Below are positions 1 through 7,719 of a DNA stretch of 18,928 nucleotides, piece by piece. The notes under the pieces were generated by a model. That model ran no database searches. It saw only the letters and a program-made list of their open reading frames with translations, and was not told the DNA's origin. This stretch comes from JAENWH01 sp038248745. GTDB taxonomy: Bacteria > Bacillota > Clostridia > Peptostreptococcales > Anaerovoracaceae. The DNA lies in contig JBBRXC010000018.1 in assembly GCA_038248745.1 (NCBI GenBank), forward strand, positions 1-18,928, written 5' to 3'. Each line of letters starts with the position of its first letter. Position 1 is the stretch's first letter. The translations under genes and the position numbers were made by a program.

Positions 1-89
1 AAGCTTTAAGACTTGCATCACATAAACTACCTGTACGATGTAGATTTGCCATCAAAGGTAATGAGATAGCAGAGGGTGGTGAAGCATAA
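1..89 (+). CDS. rplP: Ribosomal protein L16, C-terminal part (partial)
   Basis: The frame beginning at base 3 reads ALRLASHKLPVRCRF and ends GGEA before TAA at 87-89. The segment ALRLASHKLPV is typical of the L16 C-terminus, and L16 is the usual gene directly before L29. Only about 28 residues are present because the window begins inside the gene. L16 is a large-subunit protein that helps organise tRNA and factor binding near the peptidyl transferase centre. Its stop codon overlaps the rpmC start by one base (TAATG), so the two are probably translationally coupled. Confidence 0.9.
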   Translation, partial: ALRLASHKLPVRCRFAIKGNEIAEGGEA

Positions 90-292
90 TGGAATTAAAG
101 AAAATTAGAGATATGAGCGAACTTGAATTAATCGTTGAACTTAAGAAAATGAAGCAGCAGCTTTTCAACTTAAGATTTCAACATGTAACAGGTCAGCTGG
201 AAAACCCTATTAAGATGAGGGATACAAAAAAACAAATCGCAAGAGTTAAGACCATTATTAGAGAAAAAGAACTGAAGAAAGTTCAAGGTTAA
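89..292 (+). CDS. rpmC: Ribosomal protein L29
   Basis: 67 residues, the normal length for L29. The sequence fits the family: an N-terminal helix with KKIRDMSELEL, then LFNLRFQHVTGQLENP and an ARVKTI segment, which together make the two-helix hairpin. L29 binds 23S rRNA near the peptide exit tunnel and helps form the docking site for trigger factor and SRP. The ATG at 89 shares its A with the rplP stop codon. A GGTGGTGAAG stretch just upstream can serve as ribosome binding site inside rplP. Confidence 0.97.
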   Translation: MELKKIRDMSELELIVELKKMKQQLFNLRFQHVTGQLENPIKMRDTKKQIARVKTIIREKELKKVQG

Positions 293-309
293 TGGAAGGA
301 GGATGTGCT

Positions 310-570
310 ATGACAGATGAAAGAAACAGAAGAAAGACGAAAGTCGGACTGGTAGTAAGTGATAAGATGGACAAGACAATAGTTGTTGCAATCGAAGACT
401 TCGTAAGACATTCCCTTTATGGAAAAGCCGTAAAGAGAACGAAGAAGTTTAAGTCTCATGATGAGAATAATGAATGCAATATTGGAGACAAAGTAAGAAT
501 TATGGAAACAAGACCATTATCAAAAGATAAGAGATGGAGACTTGTTAACGTTATCGAGAAGGTTAAGTAA
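310..570 (+). CDS. rpsQ: Ribosomal protein S17
   Basis: 86 residues from the ATG at 310. An in-frame ATG at 292 overlaps the rpmC stop, but it would place the strong AAGGAGG (296-302) inside the coding sequence. With the start at 310 that site sits 7 bases upstream, and the protein begins MTDERNRRKTKVG as S17 proteins do. The core GLVVSDKMDKTIVVAIE and the HSLYGKAVKRTKKFKSHDE loop are diagnostic of this OB-fold protein. S17 binds 16S rRNA early in small-subunit assembly. Confidence 0.96.
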   Translation: MTDERNRRKTKVGLVVSDKMDKTIVVAIEDFVRHSLYGKAVKRTKKFKSHDENNECNIGDKVRIMETRPLSKDKRWRLVNVIEKVK

Positions 571-584
571 AGGAGGCACCAGAT

Positions 585-953
585 ATGATTCAGACAGAAA
601 CCAGATTAAAAGTCGCTGACAATTCAGGTGCGAAAGAGCTTTTATGTATCCGTGTTCTTGGTGGAACAAGCCGTAAATACGCAAACATAGGAGATACAAT
701 CGTATGTGCCGTTAAAGAAGCAACACCAGGCGGTATTGTCAAAAAAGGTGATGTTGTAAAAGCTGTTGTTGTAAGAACTAAAACAGGCGCCAGAAGAACT
801 GATGGCAGCTACGTGAAGTTTGACCAGAATGCAGCGGTTATTATAAAGGAAGATAAGAATCCAGTAGGCACTCGTATCTTCGGGCCAGTAGCTAGAGAAC
901 TTAGAGATAAGAGCTTTATGAAAATAGTGTCACTGGCACCAGAAGTATTATAG
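585..953 (+). CDS. rplN: Ribosomal protein L14
   Basis: 122 residues, exactly the common L14 length. It starts MIQTETRLKVADNSGAKEL, the family hallmark, and carries the GGTSRKYANIGD and PGGIVKKGDVVKAVVVRTK motifs. L14 lies at the subunit interface and is the docking surface for the silencing factor RsfS. An AGGAGG at 571-576 precedes the ATG by 8 bases, 14 bases after rpsQ. Confidence 0.98.
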   Translation: MIQTETRLKVADNSGAKELLCIRVLGGTSRKYANIGDTIVCAVKEATPGGIVKKGDVVKAVVVRTKTGARRTDGSYVKFDQNAAVIIKEDKNPVGTRIFGPVARELRDKSFMKIVSLAPEVL

Positions 954-965
954 GGGGTGTGAAGG

Positions 966-1271
966 ATGCATATTAAAAAAGATGATACAGTAGTAGTAAT
1001 TACTGGTAAAGACAAAGGCAAGAAGGGCAAAGTTTTAAAAGCAATGCCTAAAGAAGATAAAGTGCTTGTTGAAGGCATCAACATGCAGACAAAGCACGCA
1101 AAGCAAACTAGAACTGCAAAAAGTGAAATCAAACACCAGGAAGGTCCTGTACATGTTTCAAACGTAATGCTGTATGACAGCAAAACAAAAGCACCTACAA
1201 AGGTAAGCTTTAGAACAGAGGGCAAGAATAAAGTGAGAATATCCAAGAAAACTGGAGCAGTAATAGATTAA
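966..1271 (+). CDS. rplX: Ribosomal protein L24
   Basis: 101 residues. The N-terminal KOW motif is clear (DDTVVVITGKDKGKKGKVL), followed by EGINMQTKHAKQT and EGPVHVSNVMLYD, as in bacterial L24. L24 is one of the two proteins that start 50S assembly. The gap after rplN is 12 bases and contains a GGGGGTGTGAAGG ribosome binding region. Confidence 0.97.
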   Translation: MHIKKDDTVVVITGKDKGKKGKVLKAMPKEDKVLVEGINMQTKHAKQTRTAKSEIKHQEGPVHVSNVMLYDSKTKAPTKVSFRTEGKNKVRISKKTGAVID

Positions 1272-1288
1272 GAAAGGAGGAGAATATT

Positions 1289-1831
1289 TTGACAGCTAGA
1301 TTAAAAGAAACTTATAACAATGTTATATTCAAGGATATGATAGAAAAATTCAGTTACAAAAATGTAATGGAAGTTCCTAAACTTGAAAAGATTACAATTA
1401 ATATGGGACTAGGCGAAGCAAAAGAAAACGCGAAGCTCATGGAAACCGCTGTTGAAGAACTTGGCCTTATTGGTGGACAAAAGCCAATAGTTACAAAGTC
1501 AAAGAAATCAATTGCTAACTTTAAGGTTAGACAAGGCATGCCTGTTGGCGCTAAAGTCACTCTAAGGGGAGAAAGCATGTATGAATTCGCTGACAAGTTT
1601 TTCAATATTTCTCTTCCAAGAGTGCGCGACTTTAAAGGCGTAAGCAAAAACTCATTTGATGGAAGAGGAAATTATTCAATGGGTATTAAAGAGCAGCTTA
1701 TATTCCCTGAAATCAACTACGACAAAGTAGACAAGATTAGAGGGATGAATATAGTATTCACGACAACGGCGAAGACAGACGAGGAAGCTTCAGCGCTTCT
1801 AGAGTTTCTTGGATTACCGTTTGAAAAGTAG
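1289..1831 (+). CDS. rplE: Ribosomal protein L5
   Basis: 180 residues. The start is a TTG at 1289, placed 8 bases after AAAGGAGG (1273-1280). No ATG in this frame lies close enough, and the product MTARLKETYNNVIFKDMIEK matches the L5 N-terminus (Bacillus L5 is 179 residues). Other family segments are KLEKITINMGLGEAKENAK, GQKPIVTKSKKSIANFKVR and LPRVRDFKGVS. L5 sits in the central protuberance, binds 5S rRNA and contacts P-site tRNA. Confidence 0.97.
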   Translation: MTARLKETYNNVIFKDMIEKFSYKNVMEVPKLEKITINMGLGEAKENAKLMETAVEELGLIGGQKPIVTKSKKSIANFKVRQGMPVGAKVTLRGESMYEFADKFFNISLPRVRDFKGVSKNSFDGRGNYSMGIKEQLIFPEINYDKVDKIRGMNIVFTTTAKTDEEASALLEFLGLPFEK

Positions 1832-1842
1832 GAGGAAAAATA

Positions 1843-2028
1843 ATGGCTAAGACATCTCTAAAAGTTAAACAACAGAGAAAACCAAAGTTTCCCACTCGTG
1901 CATACACAAGATGCAGAATATGTGGAAGACCACACTCGGTTTTAAAAAAATATGGTATATGCCGTATCTGTTTCAGAGAGCTTGCATACAAGGGTGAAAT
2001 ACCTGGTGTTAGAAAAGCAAGTTGGTAA
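1843..2028 (+). CDS. rpsN: Ribosomal protein S14, zinc-binding (type Z)
   Basis: 61 residues, the short zinc form. Two CxxC pairs are visible, Cys24/Cys27 (RCRICGRPH) and Cys40/Cys43 (ICRICFREL), which bind one zinc; the longer zinc-free form lacks them. The C-terminus GEIPGVRKASW is the family signature. S14 joins the 30S head late in assembly. AGGAGG at 1831-1836 starts on the last base of the rplE stop codon, 6 bases before the ATG. A zinc-independent copy elsewhere in the genome would be expected only if this organism has Zur-type control. Confidence 0.98.
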   Translation: MAKTSLKVKQQRKPKFPTRAYTRCRICGRPHSVLKKYGICRICFRELAYKGEIPGVRKASW

Positions 2029-2056
2029 ATAATAAAGTTAGGAAGGAGGTACTGTA

Positions 2057-2455
2057 ATGACAATGACAGATCCTATAGCAGATATGCTAACAAGAATAAG
2101 AAATGCCAATACTGTAGGACATACAACAGTTGAAATCCCTGCATCAAAGATGAAGAAATCAATTGCAGGAATACTAACTGAAGAAGGATATATTAGAGGT
2201 TTTGATGTTATCGAAGATGACAAACAGGGCACAATAAGAATTCAGATGAAATATGGTCAAGAAAAAGAAAGAGTTATTAGTGGAATTAAAAAGATTTCAA
2301 AACCAGGCTTAAAAGTTTATGCAAAAGCCGATGATGTACCTAAAGTACTCGGAGGATTAGGAATTGCTATTATTTCAACATCAAATGGATTAATCAGCGA
2401 TAAACAGGCAAGAAATTTAGGTGTTGGTGGAGAAGTAATCTGTTATGTTTGGTAG
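2057..2455 (+). CDS. rpsH: Ribosomal protein S8
   Basis: 132 residues, the standard length. It begins MTMTDPIADMLTRIRNAN, which is diagnostic, and ends TSNGLISDKQARN followed by GGEVICYVW, the conserved S8 C-terminus. S8 binds the central domain of 16S rRNA and in E. coli is also the spc-operon repressor. I saw no obvious copy of the E. coli-type S8 target in front of rplE here. AAGGAGGT at 2043-2050 lies 6 bases before the ATG. Confidence 0.98.
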   Translation: MTMTDPIADMLTRIRNANTVGHTTVEIPASKMKKSIAGILTEEGYIRGFDVIEDDKQGTIRIQMKYGQEKERVISGIKKISKPGLKVYAKADDVPKVLGGLGIAIISTSNGLISDKQARNLGVGGEVICYVW

Positions 2456-2467
2456 GAGGAGAAAATT

Positions 2468-3010
2468 ATGTCAAGAATAGGTAAATTACCTGTTAATCTT
2501 CCTGCAGGCGTCGAGGTGATCGTTGATGGTAACAACTTAGTTACTGTTAAAGGGCCAAAAGGCGAACTTACAGAACAGATTAGCAAACTAATAAAAATAA
2601 ATATTACGGATGGCGTTGTGACTACGGAAAGAGACGGAGACGATAAGGTTTCAAGAGCGCAGCATGGCTTATCTAGAACATTGATTAACAATATGGTAGT
2701 TGGTGTTACAGAAGGTTATAAAAAGAAATTACAATTAATCGGCGTTGGATATAAAGCTGAGAAAAAAGGGACCACATTAGTAATGAACCTTGGATATTCT
2801 CATCAGGTGATCATGGAGGACCCAAGTGAAATACTTACTGAAGTCCCAACACCTACTGAAATAATTGTAAGTGGTATTAACAAAGCTGTTGTTGGAAATT
2901 ATGCGGCAAACGTTAGAAAATGGAGAAAACCAGAACCTTATAAAGGCAAGGGAATCCGTTACGAAGGCGAAGTTGTACGTAGAAAAGAAGGCAAGACAGG
3001 TAAGAAATAG
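2468..3010 (+). CDS. rplF: Ribosomal protein L6
   Basis: 180 residues, the typical length. The N-terminus MSRIGKLPVNLPAGVEV, the central LIGVGYKAEKKGTTLVMNLGYSH and the C-terminal KPEPYKGKGIRYEGE are all L6 hallmarks. L6 lies at the base of the L7/L12 stalk and contacts the sarcin-ricin loop region. The gene is 12 bases after rpsH with AGGAGGAG in the gap. Confidence 0.98.
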   Translation: MSRIGKLPVNLPAGVEVIVDGNNLVTVKGPKGELTEQISKLIKINITDGVVTTERDGDDKVSRAQHGLSRTLINNMVVGVTEGYKKKLQLIGVGYKAEKKGTTLVMNLGYSHQVIMEDPSEILTEVPTPTEIIVSGINKAVVGNYAANVRKWRKPEPYKGKGIRYEGEVVRRKEGKTGKK

Positions 3011-3026
3011 AAAGGAGTGAAATGAA

Positions 3027-3392
3027 ATGGCACAAGAAAGTAGAAATGAAAGACGTCTAGCAAGACATTCTAGAGTAAGAAAAACTATAAATGGAACTCC
3101 TGAAAGACCTAGGCTTTGCGTTTATAGAAGTTTAAAGAACATTTCGGTACAGATTATTGACGATGTAAATAAAATAACACTAGTAGCTGCATCAACCCTT
3201 GATAAAGACATAGTAGCCCAGGCTGCTTATGGTGGAAACAAGGAAGCGGCGAAATTAGTGGGAGAAGCCATTGCAAAGAGAGCGCTTGCGAAGGGAATTG
3301 AAACAGTTTCCTTTGACAGAGGCGGATTCTTATATCACGGAAGAGTAAAAGAGTTGGCTGACGGAGCACGTGAAGCCGGACTTAAATTCTAA
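3027..3392 (+). CDS. rplR: Ribosomal protein L18
   Basis: 121 residues. The family features are RRLARHSRVRKTINGTPERPRL, the YRSLKNISVQIIDD strand and the C-terminal FDRGGFLYHGRVKELADGAREAGL, which is highly conserved. L18 binds 5S rRNA with L5 and brings it to the 50S particle. AAAGGAG sits about 11 bases before the ATG. An ATG at 3022 is out of frame and closes quickly, so it was not used. Confidence 0.98.
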   Translation: MAQESRNERRLARHSRVRKTINGTPERPRLCVYRSLKNISVQIIDDVNKITLVAASTLDKDIVAQAAYGGNKEAAKLVGEAIAKRALAKGIETVSFDRGGFLYHGRVKELADGAREAGLKF

Positions 3393-3408
3393 CAGGAGGA
3401 GAAAAGGA

Positions 3409-3915
3409 ATGCGACAAAATATGATTGATGCATCCAAGCTTGACTTAAAAGAATCCATCGTTAACATTAGACGTGTTGCGAAGACTGTTAAAGGTGGTAG
3501 AAATATGAGATTCAGCGTTACCATCGTAGTCGGAAACGGCGAAGGATATGTAGGCGTTGGTCTTGGAAAAGCTCAGGAAATCCCTGAAGCGGTAAGAAAA
3601 GCGATTGAAGATGCGAAGAAGAATTTAATTTACGTTCCAACAGTAGGAACAACTATTCCACATAGAAGCCTAGGAATCTTTGGAGCTGGCCAGGTACTAA
3701 TTATGCCGGCACTGCAAGGTACTGGTGTTATCGCGGGAAGTTCAGTACGTATAGTACTTGAAGCTGCTGGAATCAAAGACGTTAGAGCTAAGTCAATTGG
3801 TTCAAGTAATACAGGGAACATGGCTAATGCCACAATTGAAGGTCTTAGAAACTTAAAGACTGTTGAACAAATCGGCAGACTTAGAGGTAAAACTAAGGAA
3901 GAAATCTTAGGATAG
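3409..3915 (+). CDS. rpsE: Ribosomal protein S5
   Basis: 168 residues from the ATG at 3409 (MRQNMIDASKLDLKES). The upstream frame is open into rplR, but AGGAGG at 3394-3399 fixes this start; an ATG at 3421 is a less well spaced alternative. Conserved segments are RRVAKTVKGGRNMRFSV, GNGEGYVGVGLGKAQEIPEAV (double-stranded RNA-binding part) and GSSNTGNMANATIEGL. S5 contributes to decoding accuracy and mRNA unwinding at the entry tunnel. Confidence 0.96.
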   Translation: MRQNMIDASKLDLKESIVNIRRVAKTVKGGRNMRFSVTIVVGNGEGYVGVGLGKAQEIPEAVRKAIEDAKKNLIYVPTVGTTIPHRSLGIFGAGQVLIMPALQGTGVIAGSSVRIVLEAAGIKDVRAKSIGSSNTGNMANATIEGLRNLKTVEQIGRLRGKTKEEILG

Positions 3916-3926
3916 GAGAAAGTCAA

Positions 3927-4106
3927 ATGGCAAATATTAAAGTAACTTTAACAAAAAGTGTTATTGGCGCTTCTCCAATGCAAAGAAAAGTTGTTGAAGC
4001 GTTAGGTCTAAGAAAAATGCACCACTCAGTTGAACTGCCAGAAACTCCCGAATCAAAAGGAGCTATCAAAAAGGTAGAACATCTTGTGACTGTAGAAAAA
4101 CTGTAG
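3927..4106 (+). CDS. rpmD: Ribosomal protein L30
   Basis: A short gene of 59 residues plus stop (TAG 4104-4106). The product starts MANIKVTLTKSVIGASPMQR and continues VVEALGLRKMHHSVE, matching the compact L30 fold (IKVTLVKS...IG, LGLRKxxxxV). The position between rpsE and rplO is the invariant place for rpmD in the spc operon. TAGGAG at 3913-3918 provides the ribosome binding site, and the gap to rpsE is 11 bases. Confidence 0.96.
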   Translation: MANIKVTLTKSVIGASPMQRKVVEALGLRKMHHSVELPETPESKGAIKKVEHLVTVEKL

Positions 4107-4124
4107 GATAGGAGGTGCACAATA

Positions 4125-4565
4125 ATGAAACTTCATGAATTAAAAGCTGTTGCAGGCGCAACTAGAAAGACTAAGAGAAGAGGTCGTGGTACTGCTTCAG
4201 GTCAGGGTAAAACTGGCGGTAGAGGTATGAACGGTCAAAACTCAAGAAGCGGCGGCGGAACTAGACTAGGTTTCGAAGGTGGCCAAATGCCACTATATAG
4301 AAGAATTCCGAAGAGAGGGTTTACCAATATATTCAGATCTGAGTATACAATCCTTAATTTAGATGATTTTAATAATTTTGAAGATGGAACAATAGTAACA
4401 CCAGAGTTATTAAAAGAAATTGGACTTGTGAAGCAGGTAAAGGCTGGAGTAAAGATCCTTGGAGAAGGTACTCTTGAAAAGAAAATTACCATCAGAGCGC
4501 AAAAGTTCAGTAAAACAGCATTAGAAAAGATCGAATCTGCCGGAGGAAAGGCAGAGGTGATCTAA
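4125..4565 (+). CDS. rplO: Ribosomal protein L15
   Basis: 146 residues, the usual length. The N-terminal MKLHELK and the glycine/arginine-rich extension with RRGRGTASGQGKTGGRG and GQNSRSGGG that threads into 23S rRNA are typical, as is the FEGGQMPLYRRIPKRGF motif. L15 is a late 50S assembly protein. The end of the gene carries GAGGTGA at 4554-4560, which serves as ribosome binding site for secY. Confidence 0.98.
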   Translation: MKLHELKAVAGATRKTKRRGRGTASGQGKTGGRGMNGQNSRSGGGTRLGFEGGQMPLYRRIPKRGFTNIFRSEYTILNLDDFNNFEDGTIVTPELLKEIGLVKQVKAGVKILGEGTLEKKITIRAQKFSKTALEKIESAGGKAEVI

Positions 4566-4566
4566 T

Positions 4567-5847
4567 ATGGGTATGATAAAAACAATAGCCCACGCTTGGA
4601 AAATAGTAGAAATCAGAAAAAAAATCATATTTACATTATTAATGTTGGCTGTTTTCAGATTGGGTTCAAATATTCCAGTTCCAGGAATGGACAGAGCTGT
4701 CCTTGCTGATGTATTCAGTGGGGATACGGGACTATTTGGTTTGTTTGACTTGTTCTCTGGTGGGGCTTTCAGCAACTTTACAATATTTGCTTTGAGTATC
4801 ACACCATATATTACAGCATCTATCATACTTCAGCTTCTTACAATAGCCGTTCCTGCATTGGAAAGACTTGCAAAAGAAGGAGAAGAGGGTAAAAAGAAAA
4901 TTGCTCAGTTTACCCGATACCTGACGGTAATCCTTGCTTTTGTACAAGCAATAGGATTGTCTGTTGGACTATTCAGACAAGCACTGATCAGTACAGATAT
5001 ATTCTCAATAACAGTAATCGTACTGACCCTATCAGCAGGAACAGCCTTCCTGATGTGGCTTGGTGAGCAAATCAACGAAAACGGTATTGGAAACGGCATT
5101 TCATTAATCATCTTTGCAGGAATCGTATCTAGAATACCAAGCGCTATCCATACAACTTGGATTAAGCTCCAGGCAGGAGAAGTGAGTGTAATAACTATTA
5201 TTATCTTCATTATCTTTGCAATGGTTGTAGTGGTTGGTATCATCGAAATTCAGCAGGGACAGAGAAGAATACCTGTTCAGTACGCAAAAAGAGTTGTTGG
5301 AAGAAAAATGTATGGCGGGCAATCAACACACATTCCGCTTAAGGTGAATCAAGCTGGCGTTATTCCAGTCATCTTCTCCTTATCATTGCTTCAATTTCCA
5401 TTAACACTGACATATTTCACGCCTAATTCTGGATTTTCAACTTGGGTGTCAAAATGGCTGTCACCATCTGGTGATCCTGGAGTATGGATATACATGTTCT
5501 TTAATGTATTGCTAATCATTTTCTTTACCTACTTTTACACAGCGGTTACATTTAACCCTGCGGATGTGGCGAACAACATGAAGGCAAACGGTGGGTTTAT
5601 ACCGGGGATTAGACCGGGTAGATCAACAGTTGAATATTTAACAAAAGTATTGACTAGAGTAACATTTGTTGGCGCTGTGTTTCTAGCAGTGGTAGCAGTT
5701 ATTCCTACATTGATTGGACAATTCACAAATCTGGATGTTGGGTTTGGGGGAACGTCTCTTCTTATAGCAGTAGGTGTGGCGCTTGACACAATGAAACAGC
5801 TTGAAAATCAAATGGTTATGAGAAATTATCAAGGTTTTCTTAAATAA
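4567..5847 (+). CDS. secY: Protein translocase channel subunit SecY
   Basis: 426 residues, a normal SecY length. SecY forms the plasma-membrane channel of the SecYEG translocon through which SecA-driven and ribosome-bound chains pass. Visible features include the amphipathic N-terminus, TM1 at about 20-37 followed by the RLGSNIPVPG segment, the plug region near 55-70, GLFGLFDLFSGGAFSNF, the EQINENGIGNG loop (167-177), the cytosolic GQRRIPVQYAKR loop (231-242) and the GIRPGRSTVEYL loop (347-358), which contact SecA or ribosome. Ten hydrophobic segments can be counted. The ATG lies one base after the rplO stop, so coupling to the ribosomal genes is likely. Confidence 0.98.
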   Translation: MGMIKTIAHAWKIVEIRKKIIFTLLMLAVFRLGSNIPVPGMDRAVLADVFSGDTGLFGLFDLFSGGAFSNFTIFALSITPYITASIILQLLTIAVPALERLAKEGEEGKKKIAQFTRYLTVILAFVQAIGLSVGLFRQALISTDIFSITVIVLTLSAGTAFLMWLGEQINENGIGNGISLIIFAGIVSRIPSAIHTTWIKLQAGEVSVITIIIFIIFAMVVVVGIIEIQQGQRRIPVQYAKRVVGRKMYGGQSTHIPLKVNQAGVIPVIFSLSLLQFPLTLTYFTPNSGFSTWVSKWLSPSGDPGVWIYMFFNVLLIIFFTYFYTAVTFNPADVANNMKANGGFIPGIRPGRSTVEYLTKVLTRVTFVGAVFLAVVAVIPTLIGQFTNLDVGFGGTSLLIAVGVALDTMKQLENQMVMRNYQGFLK

Positions 5848-5863
5848 TAGGAGTTGAAATACA

Positions 5864-6511
5864 ATGCTTATAGTAATATTACTTGGACCTCCCGGTGCCG
5901 GAAAAGGTACGCAGGCAGCAAAAATAGTTGAAAAATATAAGATACCTCAGATTTCTACCGGCGATATTCTCAGAGAGAATATTAAAAGAGGAACTGCTGT
6001 TGGTTTAGAAGCCCAAGAGTATATGAATAAAGGAGAACTTGTACCAGACGATATCATCCTTAAAATTGCGGAGGCAAGAACTTTGGAGGAAGACTGTAAA
6101 AACGGTTATCTTCTAGATGGCTTTCCAAGGACGGTTTATCAAGCTGAAGTGTTGGATGATTTTCTGGAGCAAAGAGGTTACTCTATAGATAAGGTTCTGA
6201 ACATTAACGTGGATCAAGAAGCACTAATGCAAAGAATTATTGGCAGGCGAGTCTGCAAAGTATGCGGAGCAACTTATCATATCAAGAATATGCCTTCGAA
6301 AGTTGAAGGGGTTTGTGATATCTGTGGAGGAGAACTTTATCAAAGGAAAGATGATGCTTCTGAAACTGTTGAAAATAGAATTAGCGTCTATAATGAACGT
6401 ACAAAGCCTCTGGTAGAGTATTACTTAAATACTGGAAGGTTGGTCCATGTTAATGGGTCTTCTGGTTCAGATAACGTATTCGCTGATATTGTCAGCGAGC
6501 TGGGAGAATAA
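5864..6511 (+). CDS. adk: Adenylate kinase, zinc-lid type
   Basis: 215 residues. It catalyses ATP + AMP to 2 ADP in the cytosol. The P-loop GPPGAGKGTQ occupies residues 8-17, the AMP-binding segment STGDILR follows at 31-37, and LLDGFPRT is at 83-90. The long LID carries two CxxC pairs (Cys131/134 and Cys151/154), so it is the structural zinc form common in Gram-positive bacteria, rather than the zinc-free LID of enterobacteria. Position after secY and before map is the standard Firmicute arrangement. AGGAG at 5849-5853 precedes the ATG by 10 bases. Confidence 0.98.
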   Translation: MLIVILLGPPGAGKGTQAAKIVEKYKIPQISTGDILRENIKRGTAVGLEAQEYMNKGELVPDDIILKIAEARTLEEDCKNGYLLDGFPRTVYQAEVLDDFLEQRGYSIDKVLNINVDQEALMQRIIGRRVCKVCGATYHIKNMPSKVEGVCDICGGELYQRKDDASETVENRISVYNERTKPLVEYYLNTGRLVHVNGSSGSDNVFADIVSELGE

Positions 6512-6514
6512 GTG

Positions 6515-7261
6515 ATGATCATCATTAAGTCAGAACAAGAAATTGACATTATGAGAGAATCGGGTAAGGTTACAGCTCAAATATTAAAAGAGCTGGAAAG
6601 TTTTATCAAGCCAGGCATTTCCACTATGGAAGTAAACCAGTTTGTAGAAAAAATAATTTTATCAAATCATATGATCCCCAGCTTTAAAGGCTATAATGGC
6701 TACCCGGCAAGTGCCTGTGTATCAATTAATGAAGAAGTGGTTCATGGAATCCCAAATTCAAAAAGGATACTAAAGGAAGGGGATATCGTGAGTGTGGATG
6801 TCGGTTGTACCCATAAAGGATATGTAAGCGACGCTGCAAGAACGTACCCAGTCGGCAAAATCAGTGCGGAAGCAGAAAAACTGATTAGAGTAACAAGAGA
6901 AAGTTTTTTTGAAGGACTAAAATTCTGCAAGCCAGGATTTAGACTTTCAGATATATCCCACGCCATTCAAACGAGGGCGGAGGGAGAAGGCTTCTCAGTT
7001 ATACGTGACTTTGTAGGTCATGGAGTCGGACGAGCGATGCACGAAGAACCGCAAATTCCAAATTACGGCAAAGCCGGAAGAGGACCTAGAATATCAAAGG
7101 GAATGGTGTTTGCTATAGAACCAATGATAAACCAAGGTGCATATGAGGTTGAGGTTCTCCTAGATAATTGGACAGTGGTAACACTGGATGGTAAACTATC
7201 GGCGCATTATGAAAATACTGTAGTAATAACTGATGGTGAACCAGAACTAATAACCTTATAG
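6515..7261 (+). CDS. map: Methionine aminopeptidase, type I
   Basis: 248 residues. The enzyme removes the initiator Met from nascent proteins. All five metal ligands are present at the expected spacing: Asp95, Asp106, His169, Glu202 and Glu233; His77 of EEVVHGIPN is the substrate-binding histidine. The frame also offers a GTG at 6512 directly after the adk stop, but ATG at 6515 gives MIIIKSEQEIDIMRESG, which aligns with the start of known Map proteins (MI-x-x-K), and spaces better from GGGAG (6502-6506). The gene follows adk with a gap of only 3 bases. Confidence 0.96.
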   Translation: MIIIKSEQEIDIMRESGKVTAQILKELESFIKPGISTMEVNQFVEKIILSNHMIPSFKGYNGYPASACVSINEEVVHGIPNSKRILKEGDIVSVDVGCTHKGYVSDAARTYPVGKISAEAEKLIRVTRESFFEGLKFCKPGFRLSDISHAIQTRAEGEGFSVIRDFVGHGVGRAMHEEPQIPNYGKAGRGPRISKGMVFAIEPMINQGAYEVEVLLDNWTVVTLDGKLSAHYENTVVITDGEPELITL

Positions 7262-7289
7262 GTTGAGAAATAAGAGAGAGGTGTAAAAT

Positions 7290-7508
7290 ATGGCGAAGAA
7301 AGACGTCATCGAAGTACTTGGTACTGTAGTAGATGCTCAGCCAAACGCAATGTTTGTCGTTAAGCTAGAAAACGGATATGAAGTACTTGCACACATTTCA
7401 GGAAAAATTAGAATGAACTTCATTAGAATTTTACCGGGAGATAGGGTAAAAGTAGAACTTTCGCCTTATGATTTAACTCGCGGCAGAATTACTTGGAGAG
7501 ATAAATAA
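7290..7508 (+). CDS. infA: Translation initiation factor IF-1
   Basis: 72 residues, the invariant IF-1 length. The start MAKKDVIEVLGTVVDAQPNAMF and the LAHISGKIRMNFIRILPGDRVKVE core of the single OB fold identify it without doubt. IF-1 occupies the 30S A site during initiation. GAGAGGTG lies just upstream of the ATG. The KOW-domain gene that some Firmicutes carry between map and infA is absent: the gap is 28 bases. Confidence 0.98.
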   Translation: MAKKDVIEVLGTVVDAQPNAMFVVKLENGYEVLAHISGKIRMNFIRILPGDRVKVELSPYDLTRGRITWRDK

Positions 7509-7543
7509 GCGTTAACGCTATGGATTAAAGAGGAGGAACGGTG

Positions 7544-7657
7544 ATGAAAGTTAGAGCTTCCGTTAAACCGATCTGCGAAAAGTGCAAAGTAATTAAGAGA
7601 AATGGAAAAGTAATGGTTATCTGTGAAAATCCAAAGCACAAGCAGAAGCAAGGATAA
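7544..7657 (+). CDS. rpmJ: Ribosomal protein L36, zinc-binding
   Basis: 37 residues plus TAA. It begins MKVRASVKPICEKCKVI and continues NGKVMVICENPKHKQKQG. The zinc ligands Cys11, Cys14, Cys27 and His32 are all present, so this is the zinc-ribbon form. A GTG directly before the ATG (7541) is possible but would add a Met that L36 proteins lack. AGAGGAGG at 7529-7536 is the ribosome binding site. L36 is a small 50S protein near the L7/L12 stalk base. Confidence 0.97.
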   Translation: MKVRASVKPICEKCKVIKRNGKVMVICENPKHKQKQG

Positions 7658-7664
7658 AAGAAAA

Positions 7665-7719
7665 CTTAGAGTGGGCGGCTGTGTCTTCTTGCCGTGAGGC
7701 AACGGGACTACCTCATAAG
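7665..7719 (+). promoter_or_regulatory. Predicted structured RNA leader before rpsM
   Basis: The rpmJ-rpsM gap is 152 bases, far longer than its neighbours. Its 5' half folds into a bulged hairpin. The outer helix pairs CTTA (7665-7668) with TAAG (7716-7719) and TGGG (7672-7675) with CTCA (7712-7715). The inner hairpin at 7683-7708 has an 11-nt stem, GTCTTCTTGCC against GGCAACGGGAC, with one C-C mismatch and two G-U pairs, capped by a GTGA (GNRA) tetraloop. No T-tract follows, so it is not an intrinsic terminator. It may be a ribosomal-protein autoregulatory site; S4, encoded downstream by rpsD, is the obvious candidate ligand because S4 controls the alpha operon in E. coli. That role is inference. 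Confidence 0.55.

Noticed and set aside
809..1246. Long minus-strand open frames opposite rplN-rplX and many other ribosomal genes
   Set aside because: They lack ribosome binding sites and lie wholly opposite well-identified genes; they arise from codon bias.
7508..7519. Perfect 12-bp palindrome AGCGTTAACGCT after infA
   Set aside because: It has no loop or T-tract, touches the infA stop, and nothing nearby suggests an operator. Likely chance.
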